Assembly (NCBI RefSeq): GCF_910593845.1
Contig: NZ_CAJVAS010000001.1
Coordinates: 124,001 to 188,000, forward strand
Reading direction: 5' to 3'
From: Paenibacillus solanacearum
Lineage (GTDB): Bacteria; Bacillota; Bacilli; Paenibacillales; NBRC-103111
DNA length: 64,000 nucleotides
This document shows, piece after piece, positions 42,973 through 51,674 of the stretch (position 1 is the first letter of the stretch; each line of letters begins with the position of its first letter). The position numbers and the translations under genes were made by a program. The notes below the pieces were generated by a model. That model saw nothing but the letters and a program-made list of their open reading frames with translations, searched no databases and was not told where the DNA came from.

Positions 42973-43980
42973 GTGAAAAAGGCAAAAAAGTTGAACATCG
43001 TCCAAGTCATATCCAATGCTCCCGACGCCAATCCGCTGCCGCCGACCAATCAGGGAGGAACGGAGAAGGTCGTCTATGAGCTTACGCAAGAATTGGTTCG
43101 GCGCGGTCACCGCGTCAGTTTGTTTGCGGCACGCGGAACCCGAACGAGGGCGCGCGATATTCCGTTTCCGAAACAGGTGACGGGAGACCGTATCCTGGGC
43201 TTTGTATTGCGGAAGATGCCCCGCAAGGTGGATATTATTCATGACCATACGTTCCCCTCTACATTGGGGCGTGCGAAGCTCCCGATCCCGGTCGTTTGCA
43301 CGTATCATCTGCCTATGAAGCACCGGGTATCCAATCCGGTTTACGTAAGCAAAAGGGCAAGAAAGGTAATGGGAGGAAACCGGGGATATTACGTCTATAA
43401 CGGAATTAACCCGAAAGAATATGAGTTTAGCGAGCGCAAAGGCGACTACCTGCTATTTATGGGGAGGGTGCTGGAGGAGAAAGGCATTTTACAGGCGATT
43501 CATATCGCTGAGAGAACGAATAAGAAGCTGTTGATTGCCGGACCGATCAAAGATTTTGCGCTGTATACGAAAAAGATCGTGCCGAGAATAAGGAATAATC
43601 CGAATATTAAATATGTCGGAGCTGTCGGCGGCAAACGGAAGCAGAAGCTGCTGAAGCATGCCAAATGCTTATTGTTTCCGACGTTGTGGGAGGAGCCGTT
43701 CGGCCTTGTGATGATCGAGGCGATGATATGCGGAACGCCGGTTGTCGCTTTGAATAACGGAGCCGTTCCTGAGGTTATGGCCGGGTTCCCCGGACTTGTG
43801 TGCAAGAGCGTCAAGGAAATGATCAGGAAAGTGCAGTCGGGCCGCTTCCCCGCGCCCCGGGCGCTTCGCCGGTACGTTCTGTCCCGGTTTACGACAGCGA
43901 AAATGACCGACCGCTATTTGAAAATTTATCGTCGCGTAATAACGCGACGCAATTCGAAAACAGCCTTTCTGCGCCGATAG
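42973..43980 (+). CDS. GT4-family glycosyltransferase
   Basis: A 335 aa GT-B transferase with an N-terminal 'NIVQVISNAPDANPLPPTNQ' and Gly-Gly-Thr-Glu loop, and the C-terminal E-x7-E donor site in 'EEPFGLVMIEAMICGTPVV'. Transfers a sugar from a nucleotide sugar to an unknown acceptor. GTG 42973 has AAGGA eight bases upstream; ATG 42964 is in frame but too close to it. It is rich in Lys and Arg. Its last codons overlap the terminator stem. Confidence 0.83.
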   Translation: MKKAKKLNIVQVISNAPDANPLPPTNQGGTEKVVYELTQELVRRGHRVSLFAARGTRTRARDIPFPKQVTGDRILGFVLRKMPRKVDIIHDHTFPSTLGRAKLPIPVVCTYHLPMKHRVSNPVYVSKRARKVMGGNRGYYVYNGINPKEYEFSERKGDYLLFMGRVLEEKGILQAIHIAERTNKKLLIAGPIKDFALYTKKIVPRIRNNPNIKYVGAVGGKRKQKLLKHAKCLLFPTLWEEPFGLVMIEAMICGTPVVALNNGAVPEVMAGFPGLVCKSVKEMIRKVQSGRFPAPRALRRYVLSRFTTAKMTDRYLKIYRRVITRRNSKTAFLRR

Positions 43981-43998
43981 CAGAAAGGCTGTTTTTTC
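43959..43998 (+). terminator. Terminator of the glycosyltransferase gene
   Basis: AACAGCCTTTCTGC (43959-43972) pairs perfectly with GCAGAAAGGCTGTT (43980-43993), followed by TTTT. The left arm is inside the coding sequence. Confidence 0.85.
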
Positions 43999-44029
43999 AA
44001 TGAGCGATAAAAAAAGAGGATGGACCATC

Positions 44030-44068
44030 TTGACAGTTGTAACTGTAATAAATATTATTATAGTTACA
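44030..44068 (+). promoter_or_regulatory. Promoter with overlapping palindromic operator of the Rrf2 gene
   Basis: TTGACA (44030-44035) and TATTAT (44053-44058) are 17 bp apart. A long palindrome, TGTAACT (44038-44044) to AGTTACA (44062-44068) with inner TAATA/TATTA arms, covers spacer, -10 and start point, the expected place for an Rrf2 autorepressor. A related ATTACTGTAAT lies at about 44522 before the MFS gene. Confidence 0.72.
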
Positions 44069-44087
44069 GCGAAAGGGGCTTTCAGTC

Positions 44088-44507
44088 ATGAACAGTGATT
44101 TTACGATTGCGGTACATAGTCTTTCCTATTTGGCGCATTTGCCGGAACGCGTCGCGCCGAGCGACCGCATCGCCAGAAGCGTATCCGTTCATCCGGTAAG
44201 AGTGCGCAAAGTGCTAAGCCTGCTCCGCAAAAAAGGCTATATCAAATCGAGGGAAGGAGCCAAAGGGGGGTTCGAGCTAAACTGCGCGCCGGATCAAGTG
44301 ACGCTGGACGAATTGTATGTGCTGACGTCGGAAGGCTCGATCAAGCCGAAATTCCCGAATCCGAACCCGCAGTGCTTAATCGGATCGAATATCGAGAAGG
44401 CGATGGACGGCATTTTTCTCGATCTGGAGGACCAGGTCGGCCATTATTTGAGAAACTATACGATTGCGGACATTCTTGCGCGCGTCGAGCGGCAGTCCAG
44501 AGCATAA
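44088..44507 (+). CDS. Rrf2-family transcriptional regulator
   Basis: A 139 aa winged-helix protein: 'FTIAVHSLSYLAHLPE', recognition region 'VHPVRVRKVLSLLRKKGYI', wing 'REGAKGGFEL'. It lacks the three-cysteine cluster of iron-sulphur Rrf2 proteins (only two scattered cysteines), so it is likely of the YwnA/cluster-free type. It lies 61 bp before an MFS gene that it probably controls through the palindromes described. Confidence 0.87.
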   Translation: MNSDFTIAVHSLSYLAHLPERVAPSDRIARSVSVHPVRVRKVLSLLRKKGYIKSREGAKGGFELNCAPDQVTLDELYVLTSEGSIKPKFPNPNPQCLIGSNIEKAMDGIFLDLEDQVGHYLRNYTIADILARVERQSRA

Positions 44508-44568
44508 TATTTTTTTTGATATTACTGTAATGTTTTTTGATACAGATTATAAATAGGAGTGGTTCAAC

Positions 44569-45840
44569 ATGGAGACGGAATCGAAGCGTTCCAAACTATA
44601 TTACGGCTGGTACGTCGTCGGGATTACTTTTCTGATTTTGCTGGTGTCCGCTGGAATCAATTCGATCCCGAGCGTGTTGATGCTGTCGTTCGAGCAGGAG
44701 TTCGGCTGGGATCGTGCTGCCGTATCGGGCGCCGCCTCGATCAAAATCTTCCTATACGGCCTGATGGGGCCGTTCTCCGCCTCATTAATGGCGCGGTACG
44801 GCATACGGAAGATGGTCGTGGCTTCGCTGCTGCTGCTGGCTGCAAGCTTATCGCTGACGCCGTTCATGACGGCGGTATGGCAGTTCGATGTGCTGTGGGG
44901 CATCGCCGTCGGCCTCGGCACCGGGATGCTGGCTAACGTGCTCGGCGTGACGGTTGCCAATCGCTGGTTCGTCAAGCACCGGGGGCTTGTTGTCGGGATG
45001 CTTACGGCGAGTGCGGCGACCGGCCAGCTGCTGTTCCTGCCGCTGCTCGCCCGCATTACGGTAGAATGGGGCTGGCGGCCTGCCGTATACGCGACGATCG
45101 CGGTCATTATCGTCTTGATTCCGCTCGTGGCCGTCTGGATGCGGAATCACCCGTATGACGTCGGAGCCGCTGCGCTCGGAACGGAGGAAGTCGTCAAGCC
45201 CGCAGCGTTCCGCGGCCATTTGTTCCTCGAACCGCTGCGTGCCCTGGCTTCCGCCTCGAAGAGCGTCACCTTCTGGCTGCTGGCCGGCACCTTCTTCTTC
45301 TGCGGCTTCTCGACCAACGGGCTGATCGGTACGCATCTCATTCCCGCCTGCGGCGATTACAGCATCCCGATCGTGGCAGCGGCTTCGCTGCTGGCGCTGA
45401 TGGGCGTGTTCGATCTGGTCGGCACGACGCTGTCCGGCTGGCTGTCCGACCGCTTCGACAGCCGGTGGCTGCTGTTCTGGTATTACGGCCTCCGCGGACT
45501 GTCGCTGATATTTTTGCCGACCGCACTGGGGCTCGGCTATACGCAAATGCTTATATTCGCCGTATTTTACGGGCTGGATTGGATCGCGACGGTGCCGCCG
45601 ACTGTCCGAATCGCTTCGGATACGTTCGGGAAAGAACGGGCGGGCATGATCTTCGGCTGGGTCGTCGTCGCTCACCAGATTGGCGCCTCGGTTGCAGCTT
45701 ACGGAGCGGGCGCCATGCGGGATCTGCTCGGCAGCTACACGGTGCCTTTCATGCTGGCTGGATTCGTATGCTTGTTCGCTTCCTTGATGGCCGTCAAAAT
45801 TCAGCGCGTCCGTTCTGCCGTCCCATCCGTTAACGCATAA
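44569..45840 (+). CDS. MFS transporter (monocarboxylate/oxalate-type)
   Basis: A 423 aa protein with 12 predicted segments, beginning 'YYGWYVVGITFLILLVSAG', typical of the MCT/OFA-like MFS branch, and 'NRWFVKHRGLVVGMLTA' between segments 4 and 5. Substrate unknown; small organic anions are common for this branch. Downstream partner of the Rrf2 gene. Confidence 0.87.
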   Translation: METESKRSKLYYGWYVVGITFLILLVSAGINSIPSVLMLSFEQEFGWDRAAVSGAASIKIFLYGLMGPFSASLMARYGIRKMVVASLLLLAASLSLTPFMTAVWQFDVLWGIAVGLGTGMLANVLGVTVANRWFVKHRGLVVGMLTASAATGQLLFLPLLARITVEWGWRPAVYATIAVIIVLIPLVAVWMRNHPYDVGAAALGTEEVVKPAAFRGHLFLEPLRALASASKSVTFWLLAGTFFFCGFSTNGLIGTHLIPACGDYSIPIVAAASLLALMGVFDLVGTTLSGWLSDRFDSRWLLFWYYGLRGLSLIFLPTALGLGYTQMLIFAVFYGLDWIATVPPTVRIASDTFGKERAGMIFGWVVVAHQIGASVAAYGAGAMRDLLGSYTVPFMLAGFVCLFASLMAVKIQRVRSAVPSVNA

Positions 45841-45951
45841 CCGGGTTATCGTGCCGGAGCATCGGGCATGATGACGGTCAATCGGTGATGCGTGCCGGCG
45901 CGACCGGGGCGGCACGCATCGCGTGTCGACATCGCATATTCGCGTCGCATG

Positions 45952-45984
45952 TCAAAGACTCCGGGATGGTCCCGGAGTCTTTGA
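45952..45984. terminator. Bidirectional terminator between convergent MFS and AraC genes
   Basis: TCAAAGACTCCGGG (45952-45965) pairs perfectly with CCCGGAGTCTTTGA (45971-45984), a 14-bp stem. No long T-run follows, but TTTGAACG is A/T rich. Confidence 0.65.
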
Positions 45985-45999
45985 ACGTTATGCCGCCGG

Positions 46000-46815
46000 T
46001 CATACCCGATTCTGCTCGCGGTACTTCGACGGGCTCATGTTCATGCAGCGGCTGAATACGCGGCTTAAGTAGAAGCCGTTCTCGTAGCCGCAGCGCTCGG
46101 CGATCTGCTCCAGCGTCAGATCCGTGTCCAGCAGCAGACCGGCCGCTTTCCGTATGCGCAGCGTGCGGACAAGCTCCGACGGCGTCATGTGGAACGCCTT
46201 CTGGAAGCGGCGGGTGAACTGGACGGGGCTAAGGCCGAGCCAACCCGACAGCTCCGTCATGCCGAACGGCGTGTACGCCCGGTCGTACAGCCATTTGGCC
46301 GCCCGGTTCATCAGCTCGTCTTCGGAATCGGTCAAGCCGTCGAGACCGTCCTGCTTCGATTCCGTATACCATTCGTCGCAGGCGAGCTGCCACATATCGT
46401 TGAGCATCGACTGCTTCCGCTGCAAGCTGCGCGAGTCGATGGCCAGATGAAGCTTGCGCAAGTATGCCAAATTCGACGCGAAGCGCTTGCCGTCCGTCGG
46501 CTGCGATTTGAGCGACGGCATCGGAATGTCGACACTCGGTGGCAGCGGGTCGCCAAATTCAAAGGCGACGAAATGAAGCGCCATCGGGGACAGCGCCTCA
46601 CGCTCGAACCCATGGCCCGGCGGACAAAAGATAAGCTCTCCGGGGCCGACCATTCCGCTCTTCTCGCCGATCCGGTATTCGAACTCGCCGGACTCGACGG
46701 CAAATGCCACCCATGTCGGATACGTATCCGTATTCATTTTAAACCTTTCTTTTCGTTCCCAGTACGTATGGGAAACAAGCTGCAAGGTCTGATTCCATAA
46801 TGGCTGCTCGTCCAT
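46000..46815 (-). CDS. AraC-family transcriptional regulator
   Basis: A 271 aa regulator with a cupin-like N-terminus ('SGMVGPGELIFCPPGHGF') and double helix-turn-helix ('MTELSGWLGLSPVQFTRRFQ', 'TLEQIAERCGYENGFYLSRV'). ATG 46815 is preferred over 46818 because of the distance from GAGGTG. It is divergent from a sugar-isomerase-like gene, a probable target. Confidence 0.87.
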   Translation of the reverse strand: MDEQPLWNQTLQLVSHTYWERKERFKMNTDTYPTWVAFAVESGEFEYRIGEKSGMVGPGELIFCPPGHGFEREALSPMALHFVAFEFGDPLPPSVDIPMPSLKSQPTDGKRFASNLAYLRKLHLAIDSRSLQRKQSMLNDMWQLACDEWYTESKQDGLDGLTDSEDELMNRAAKWLYDRAYTPFGMTELSGWLGLSPVQFTRRFQKAFHMTPSELVRTLRIRKAAGLLLDTDLTLEQIAERCGYENGFYLSRVFSRCMNMSPSKYREQNRV

Positions 46816-46818
46816 CAT

Positions 46819-47234
46819 TCACCTCGGATGCAAGTAGAAATCATGTCCATTCTGCGTGAATCATCGCATTGCCGTCGCGCTGCCGCGCGCTCCTCGGGGA
46901 GTGCGGCGAATGATCGGGCGCTCGGCCGCGATTGTCTTTATTCTCTCATATTTCGGGCGTCGTTGCAGCACTTTTGCCAAAAAACAGAGGCCCGATCCTT
47001 GAGCATCCGATCTTTGCGCGGAGCTGAATCTAGCGGCGATGGTGCGAACGGAGGCCGTAAAATCGGAAGAAGCGAGCAAAGGCGAAAGAATCGGCGGCGG
47101 GAATGCAGCCTTTACGCGCCGCCAAGAAGCCAGCCGTTGCGAAATAAAATATATACCGCTGTGCATCAATACTGTATGTTCAAGATCGGTGCGTCCCGGT
47201 ATGATGAAATAGATACCAACTCGGAGGGATACCC
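46819..47234. other. Divergent intergenic region, no gene seen
   Basis: 416 bp between AraC and isomerase genes. Open frames here lack start signals. No clear promoter or palindrome was found. Confidence 0.4.
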
Positions 47235-48242
47235 GTGCGCCTTTCTACATCGACGAACATATTCACGGTGAATCGCAATGGCGGACCGCTGACGGATACG
47301 CTGGAGTGCATTCGGCGCTGCGCCGAAGCCGGCTTCCGCGTAATGGATATCGACTTTCGCTTCGTGCGCCATCCAGCGTTTTTTTTGACCCGGGATGATT
47401 GGGAGTGGCAATTCGAAGCGATCGGCAACGAAGCGAACAAGCTCGGGATCGAATTCTCGCAGTCTCATATGCCGTTCTACGAACCGATTCATCCGGCGGA
47501 CCCGTATTATACCGATCCGCAGCTTCGCGCCTGGTTTGAAACGATGTGTGAACGCGCCTATTACGCCAGCAGCGCCTTGGGCGTTCAATGGGCTGTCGTT
47601 CACGGATTTACAGCCTACGACGGCAATGGCGCCGCCCGGTCGTCCAAAGCCTCCAAGCAGGAGACGATCGCTTATTACAGTCCGCATCTGGAGCTGGCTA
47701 AGCGGCTTGGCGTCGGCATCGCCTTTGAGAATATGTGCGATATCGTTGGCCCTGCGCCTCAGCGCCGGTATACCGCTTCCTACGAGGAGCTGATCGACCT
47801 GGTGCAATCATTTCACGACGAAGCCGTAGGCATCTGCTGGGATTTCGGACATGCGCACCGGATGAAATACGACCCGGCCGAAGCGCTCGGGCAGATCGGC
47901 AAGCTGCTCAAAGCGACGCACGTCAGCGACAACTTCGGAGAGGCGGATTCGCATCTGCTTCCGTTCATGGGAACCGTTCCGTGGGAGGATGTCATGAGGG
48001 CGCTGGGGGATATCCGCTACGAAGGCGATTTGACGCTCGAAGCGTACGGTGCGACCGATCGGTTGCCAGCGCCGCTGAAGCAGGACGCGCTCCGCTTGGC
48101 GCATGACGCGGGCCAATATTTACTTTCGCTTCAGCCGCCCCGCTTCCGGGCCAAGACGGCTCCGCGCAACAGGGGCAGAGCGGGGGCCGCCCCGATCCGG
48201 CTTGACCCTTACGCGAGTGGAACCATCAAACAGCATTCCTGA
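47235..48242 (+). CDS. Sugar phosphate isomerase/epimerase (TIM barrel)
   Basis: A 335 aa xylose-isomerase-like TIM-barrel protein. Metal-binding and catalytic stretches include 'FSQSHMPFYEP', 'VVHGFT', 'IAFENMCD', 'ICWDFGHAHRM' and 'ATHVSDNFGE'. The fold also occurs in AP endonuclease 2 and inosose dehydratase; the substrate is open. GTG 47235 follows GGAGGGA. A polar tail of about 25 residues after the barrel is unusual. Confidence 0.85.
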   Translation: MRLSTSTNIFTVNRNGGPLTDTLECIRRCAEAGFRVMDIDFRFVRHPAFFLTRDDWEWQFEAIGNEANKLGIEFSQSHMPFYEPIHPADPYYTDPQLRAWFETMCERAYYASSALGVQWAVVHGFTAYDGNGAARSSKASKQETIAYYSPHLELAKRLGVGIAFENMCDIVGPAPQRRYTASYEELIDLVQSFHDEAVGICWDFGHAHRMKYDPAEALGQIGKLLKATHVSDNFGEADSHLLPFMGTVPWEDVMRALGDIRYEGDLTLEAYGATDRLPAPLKQDALRLAHDAGQYLLSLQPPRFRAKTAPRNRGRAGAAPIRLDPYASGTIKQHS

Positions 48243-48251
48243 TCATATAAG

Positions 48252-48305
48252 ACAGTCGGCAACCGGATTCCGGGAGGAATCGTGGATTGCCGACTGTTTT
48301 TTTGA
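48252..48305 (+). terminator. Terminator after the isomerase gene
   Basis: ACAGTCGGCAA (48252-48262) pairs with TTGCCGACTGT (48287-48297), with an inner GATTCC/GGAATC helix and a run of seven T. Confidence 0.85.
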
Positions 48306-48316
48306 TGTTACAGCAT

Positions 48317-48430
48317 ATGTGCGGAGCAGAAATGTACCCTGAGGAATACAAGGGGGCGGCGAATAAGAAGACCGGACCGGTCCCAGAGAAGTACAGGGAA
48401 GCACCAAGTAAAATCACATCGCTCAAATGA
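48317..48430 (+). other. Orphan coding-like ORF, 37 codons
   Basis: Reads 'EMYPEEYKGAANKKTG' then 'PVPEKYREAPSKITSLK' with no ribosome binding site. The even codon use suggests the end of a lost gene; I cannot name the family. Confidence 0.35.
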
Positions 48431-48769
48431 ATGCAGGAACAACAATGAACGCAGGAATGACATTTACAAATCTATGAAAATACGATACTATGAGAGCAGC
48501 AATAATAATACAACTTACATACATGTATCGATAAAAGATTTCTACGCCCCTTCACTATCCGCAACAACAAGTCCCACATTCAGCTCAGAACTGTCCGCCT
48601 TATGCATGTCCCGCTTAACGAGTGCCTTTTCACCGCTGCATAACTGTCGATCTCAAGCCCGATCCGGTTATCCGCAGTGATGATCCGCGTACCACGACAT
48701 ACTCCAACAGATGCTTTCATGATGTTCTTAGTTTACATAACGAATATGAAATGGAGAGGATCGCGTTAT
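48431..48769. other. AT-rich gene-free interval
   Basis: No gene, terminator or clear promoter identified upstream of the solute-binding protein. Confidence 0.4.
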
Positions 48770-50086
48770 ATGAAAAGAAGTCATTGGAGAAATGCATCCA
48801 TTCTGCTGTCTGCAGCCGCCTTGTCGTTGACGGCGTGTTCAGGAGCGGGCACGTCGGAAGTGAAGAGCAGTTCGGGCGGCGCAGCGCCGAAAGCTGCGGA
48901 TGAGCCTGTCGAGATGGTATTTGCACAGCTGACGGGTAATTTTTCGGAAGAGTCGTTCATGCAGCTGTACGGCAACAAAATCAAAGCGAAATTCCCGAAC
49001 ATTACGATCAAGTATGTCGTGTTGAAAAACGAGCAGCATTTGAAGGAGCTGCTCTCGATCAAGCAGCCGTTCGATATCGTCATTGGCTCGGTCGGGACGA
49101 CGCCGTCCTATTTGCTGGCCTCCGAGCTCGAAACGGACATCAGCGACCAAATCAAGCTGCAAAAGTATGATTTGAACCGGCTGGAGCCGACCTCTGTCGA
49201 AATTCAGCGGCAAATGGCAAACGGGGGCATTTACGGCCTGCCCATCAGCACGAGCTCGGCCACCTTATACTATAACAAAGACATCTTCGACCGATTCGGC
49301 ATCCCTTATCCGAAAGACGGGATGAAGTGGGACGAGCTGTACGATCTGGCGAAGCGGATGACCCGTAACGAGGGTGGCGTTCAGTACAAGGGACTCACCA
49401 TGTCGTTCAATCACTTGATGTTGATGAATCAATCCGGCGCCGTATCGATTGATCCGAAGACGAATAAGGCGAATTTTACGAGCGATACGTTCAGACAAGC
49501 CTTCGAAAATTTGGCCCGTTTCTACCAAATACCGGGCAATGGCGTTCCCAACAACAAATATGCGCTCGCTTCCCAGACCGATTCGTTCTACAAGGACAAG
49601 ACGTCGGCGATGGTCATGACGACGAGCGGCAGCGGCTCGTCGCTGTTCAAGGACGCAGTCAACTGGGACGTCGTTCAGATTCCGTTCCTGCCGGACAAAC
49701 CGGGCGTTGGACCGCAAAGCTACCCGGGATACATGTACATGACGAAGCTGACAAAAAACCGCGAGATGGCGTTCCGGGTGCTGGCGTACGCGACGAGCGA
49801 CGAGTGGCAGCTCGACAGCATCAAGACCGGCAACGGGCCGATTCTAAGGGACCCGAGTATTATGAAACAATTCGGAACCGACGTGCCGGTGCTCAAAGGG
49901 AAAAATATACGCTCCCTGTATCCGCAAGCGTTCGCCGCTCCGACGCCGAAAGGGAAATACCAGAATATCGCCGACGTGGAGATGCTGAGCGCGTTGAACG
50001 ATGTGCTCAGCGGAACGGATGTCAACACGGCCTTGAAGCAGGCGGCGGAGCGCGTCAACAAAAAGATCGAAGAGCAGGGCAGCTAA
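48770..50086 (+). CDS. Extracellular solute-binding lipoprotein (orphan, paralogue 2)
   Basis: A 438 aa lipoprotein (lipobox L-T-A-C) with 'NKDIFDRFGIPYPKDGMKWD', nearly the same hinge segment as the proteins at 8342 and 56445. The C-terminal 'GTDVNTALKQAAERVNKKI' is also shared. No permease or ATPase accompanies it. ATG 48770 gives a compact signal peptide; earlier in-frame ATGs exist. Ligand unknown. Confidence 0.87.
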   Translation: MKRSHWRNASILLSAAALSLTACSGAGTSEVKSSSGGAAPKAADEPVEMVFAQLTGNFSEESFMQLYGNKIKAKFPNITIKYVVLKNEQHLKELLSIKQPFDIVIGSVGTTPSYLLASELETDISDQIKLQKYDLNRLEPTSVEIQRQMANGGIYGLPISTSSATLYYNKDIFDRFGIPYPKDGMKWDELYDLAKRMTRNEGGVQYKGLTMSFNHLMLMNQSGAVSIDPKTNKANFTSDTFRQAFENLARFYQIPGNGVPNNKYALASQTDSFYKDKTSAMVMTTSGSGSSLFKDAVNWDVVQIPFLPDKPGVGPQSYPGYMYMTKLTKNREMAFRVLAYATSDEWQLDSIKTGNGPILRDPSIMKQFGTDVPVLKGKNIRSLYPQAFAAPTPKGKYQNIADVEMLSALNDVLSGTDVNTALKQAAERVNKKIEEQGS

Positions 50087-50392
50087 GCGGGCAAGCTCAT
50101 GCGGGGCAGCAGCCTGCGTACCTCGTTCGTTGCGAACCGGGGGGCGCGGGCTTGTTCGCGTGGCGAAGCCGGGAGAAGCGTGCGGCTTTACAAAAATATA
50201 GGGATCGTTTGCCGCAAAATCCGGAAGATCGATCTTGTAAATAGGGGCATGTTATTGTACTCTGATGATAATAAATCAAATTGATTAAATAAATGGCCAC
50301 TGCGATAAACATCACGTGACATCGATCTGAATTGGAGCTCTTGTTCAATTTATCGCTGTACGCGCAGCAGCCATTAAGGAGGAAGGTCGGCA
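50087..50392. other. Intergenic region, nothing recognised
   Basis: 306 bp, GC-rich at the left and AT-rich from 50220. No gene or terminator is evident. Confidence 0.4.
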
Positions 50393-51397
50393 ATGAAACA
50401 GTATATTCGAAAGCACGGGCTCAAAGCGGCCGGTGCGGTCACGATCGGCGCGCTATTGATCACAGCCGCCTGCGCCAAGGTCAACCCGGAGCCCGTACCG
50501 GCGGCAGCTCCCGCGGCGCAGGAGGCGAAGAAGCAAGAGGCGCCGCTGCGGACAGGCGAGGTGTTCGACAAGGAGAAATATAAAGGCCAGTTGACGATTC
50601 GCTATTTCGATCTGAAGGACCAGAAGGTCGGGACGGGGGACAGTATCCTGATCACAAGTCCCGAAGGGAAGACGATGCTGATCGATGCGGGGATCGCGGA
50701 TTCCGGCTGGCAGGTCGTCCGCTATCTGGACCAGCTCGGCATCGATACGCTTGATATTGCGCTCAATACGCATCCGCATTCCGACCACATCGGCGGTTAT
50801 GCGGAAATATTGAAGAAGAAGGACGCCAAAGCATTTTATATGGAGAACCTGCCGTTCCCGTCATCCGGCGCTTACCGCAATGCGATGGCCCAGGTCGAGA
50901 AGAAGAAAATTCCGGTCACGATGCTGGAGGAGGGCGATACGTTCGAGCTGGGGAAGGAATTGAAGTTCGAAGTGTTCAGTCCGAAGAAAGGTGCGCTGCC
51001 GGCGGCGGTTACGAATTATGATGCGACTACGCTCAATTTCTTCTCGCTCGTGATCAAGATGACGTATCGGGACAACACGTTCCTGTTCCCGGCGGACATT
51101 TACAAGGACAAGGAGATGGAGCTCGTGACGCTGCATGGCAAAAAATTCGATACCGATTTCGTGCATGCTCCCCACCATGGCAGCTCGACTTCTTCTTCAT
51201 CGACGTTCATCGACGCCGTAACGCCGAAGGTTGCCGTGATCAGCATGAATTTGTTCAACCGCGGCGAAGTGCTGAAGGCTTACGAGAAGAAGGGCGCAGC
51301 CGTGTACGCAACGGGCTTGAACGGCAACATCCTGATCACGTCGGATGGCAGCCATATGAAGGTGATCGCCGAGAAGGACCGGCCTGCCGTAAAATAG
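50393..51397 (+). CDS. ComEC-like metallo-beta-lactamase-fold lipoprotein
   Basis: A 334 aa secreted lipoprotein (lipobox T-A-A-C) with the metal site 'NTHPHSDHIGGYAEI', further ligands in 'FLFPADIYKD' and 'APHHGSSTSSSS'. This is the ComEC C-terminal/ComA2-type hydrolase domain, here as a stand-alone surface protein. The related domain in ComEC degrades DNA during uptake; nuclease activity outside the cell is a plausible but unproven guess. AAGGAGG precedes ATG 50393. Confidence 0.85.
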   Translation: MKQYIRKHGLKAAGAVTIGALLITAACAKVNPEPVPAAAPAAQEAKKQEAPLRTGEVFDKEKYKGQLTIRYFDLKDQKVGTGDSILITSPEGKTMLIDAGIADSGWQVVRYLDQLGIDTLDIALNTHPHSDHIGGYAEILKKKDAKAFYMENLPFPSSGAYRNAMAQVEKKKIPVTMLEEGDTFELGKELKFEVFSPKKGALPAAVTNYDATTLNFFSLVIKMTYRDNTFLFPADIYKDKEMELVTLHGKKFDTDFVHAPHHGSSTSSSSTFIDAVTPKVAVISMNLFNRGEVLKAYEKKGAAVYATGLNGNILITSDGSHMKVIAEKDRPAVK

Positions 51398-51674
51398 CGC
51401 TTGTTCCGCGCTTCTCCCGGCAGAAGCTTTAGTCCAGCCTCCCGAGCCTCCTATGCAACATCCATACAGCCTATTATACGTCCACATCTTTTCCAACGCG
51501 CGCCAATCCCAGGTGCGCGTTGCAACGCTGCGCGGCGGTCGGTCGAACCCCACGCGCGCCGGTCATTTTGCTATGAGCAAATCGTCAGTCGGCTGTCAGC
51601 CACCGTCGATTGCATGATTTGCGCTATTAGGCGAATATAATGAGGTACAATCGACAAGGCAGGTGGGAACGGGC
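51398..51674. promoter_or_regulatory. Intergenic region with murE promoter
   Basis: TATAAT at 51636-51641 lies about 35 bp before the murE start; the -35 box is weak. A CAACGCGC/GCGCGTTG hairpin at 51494-51522 has no T-run. Confidence 0.45.
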
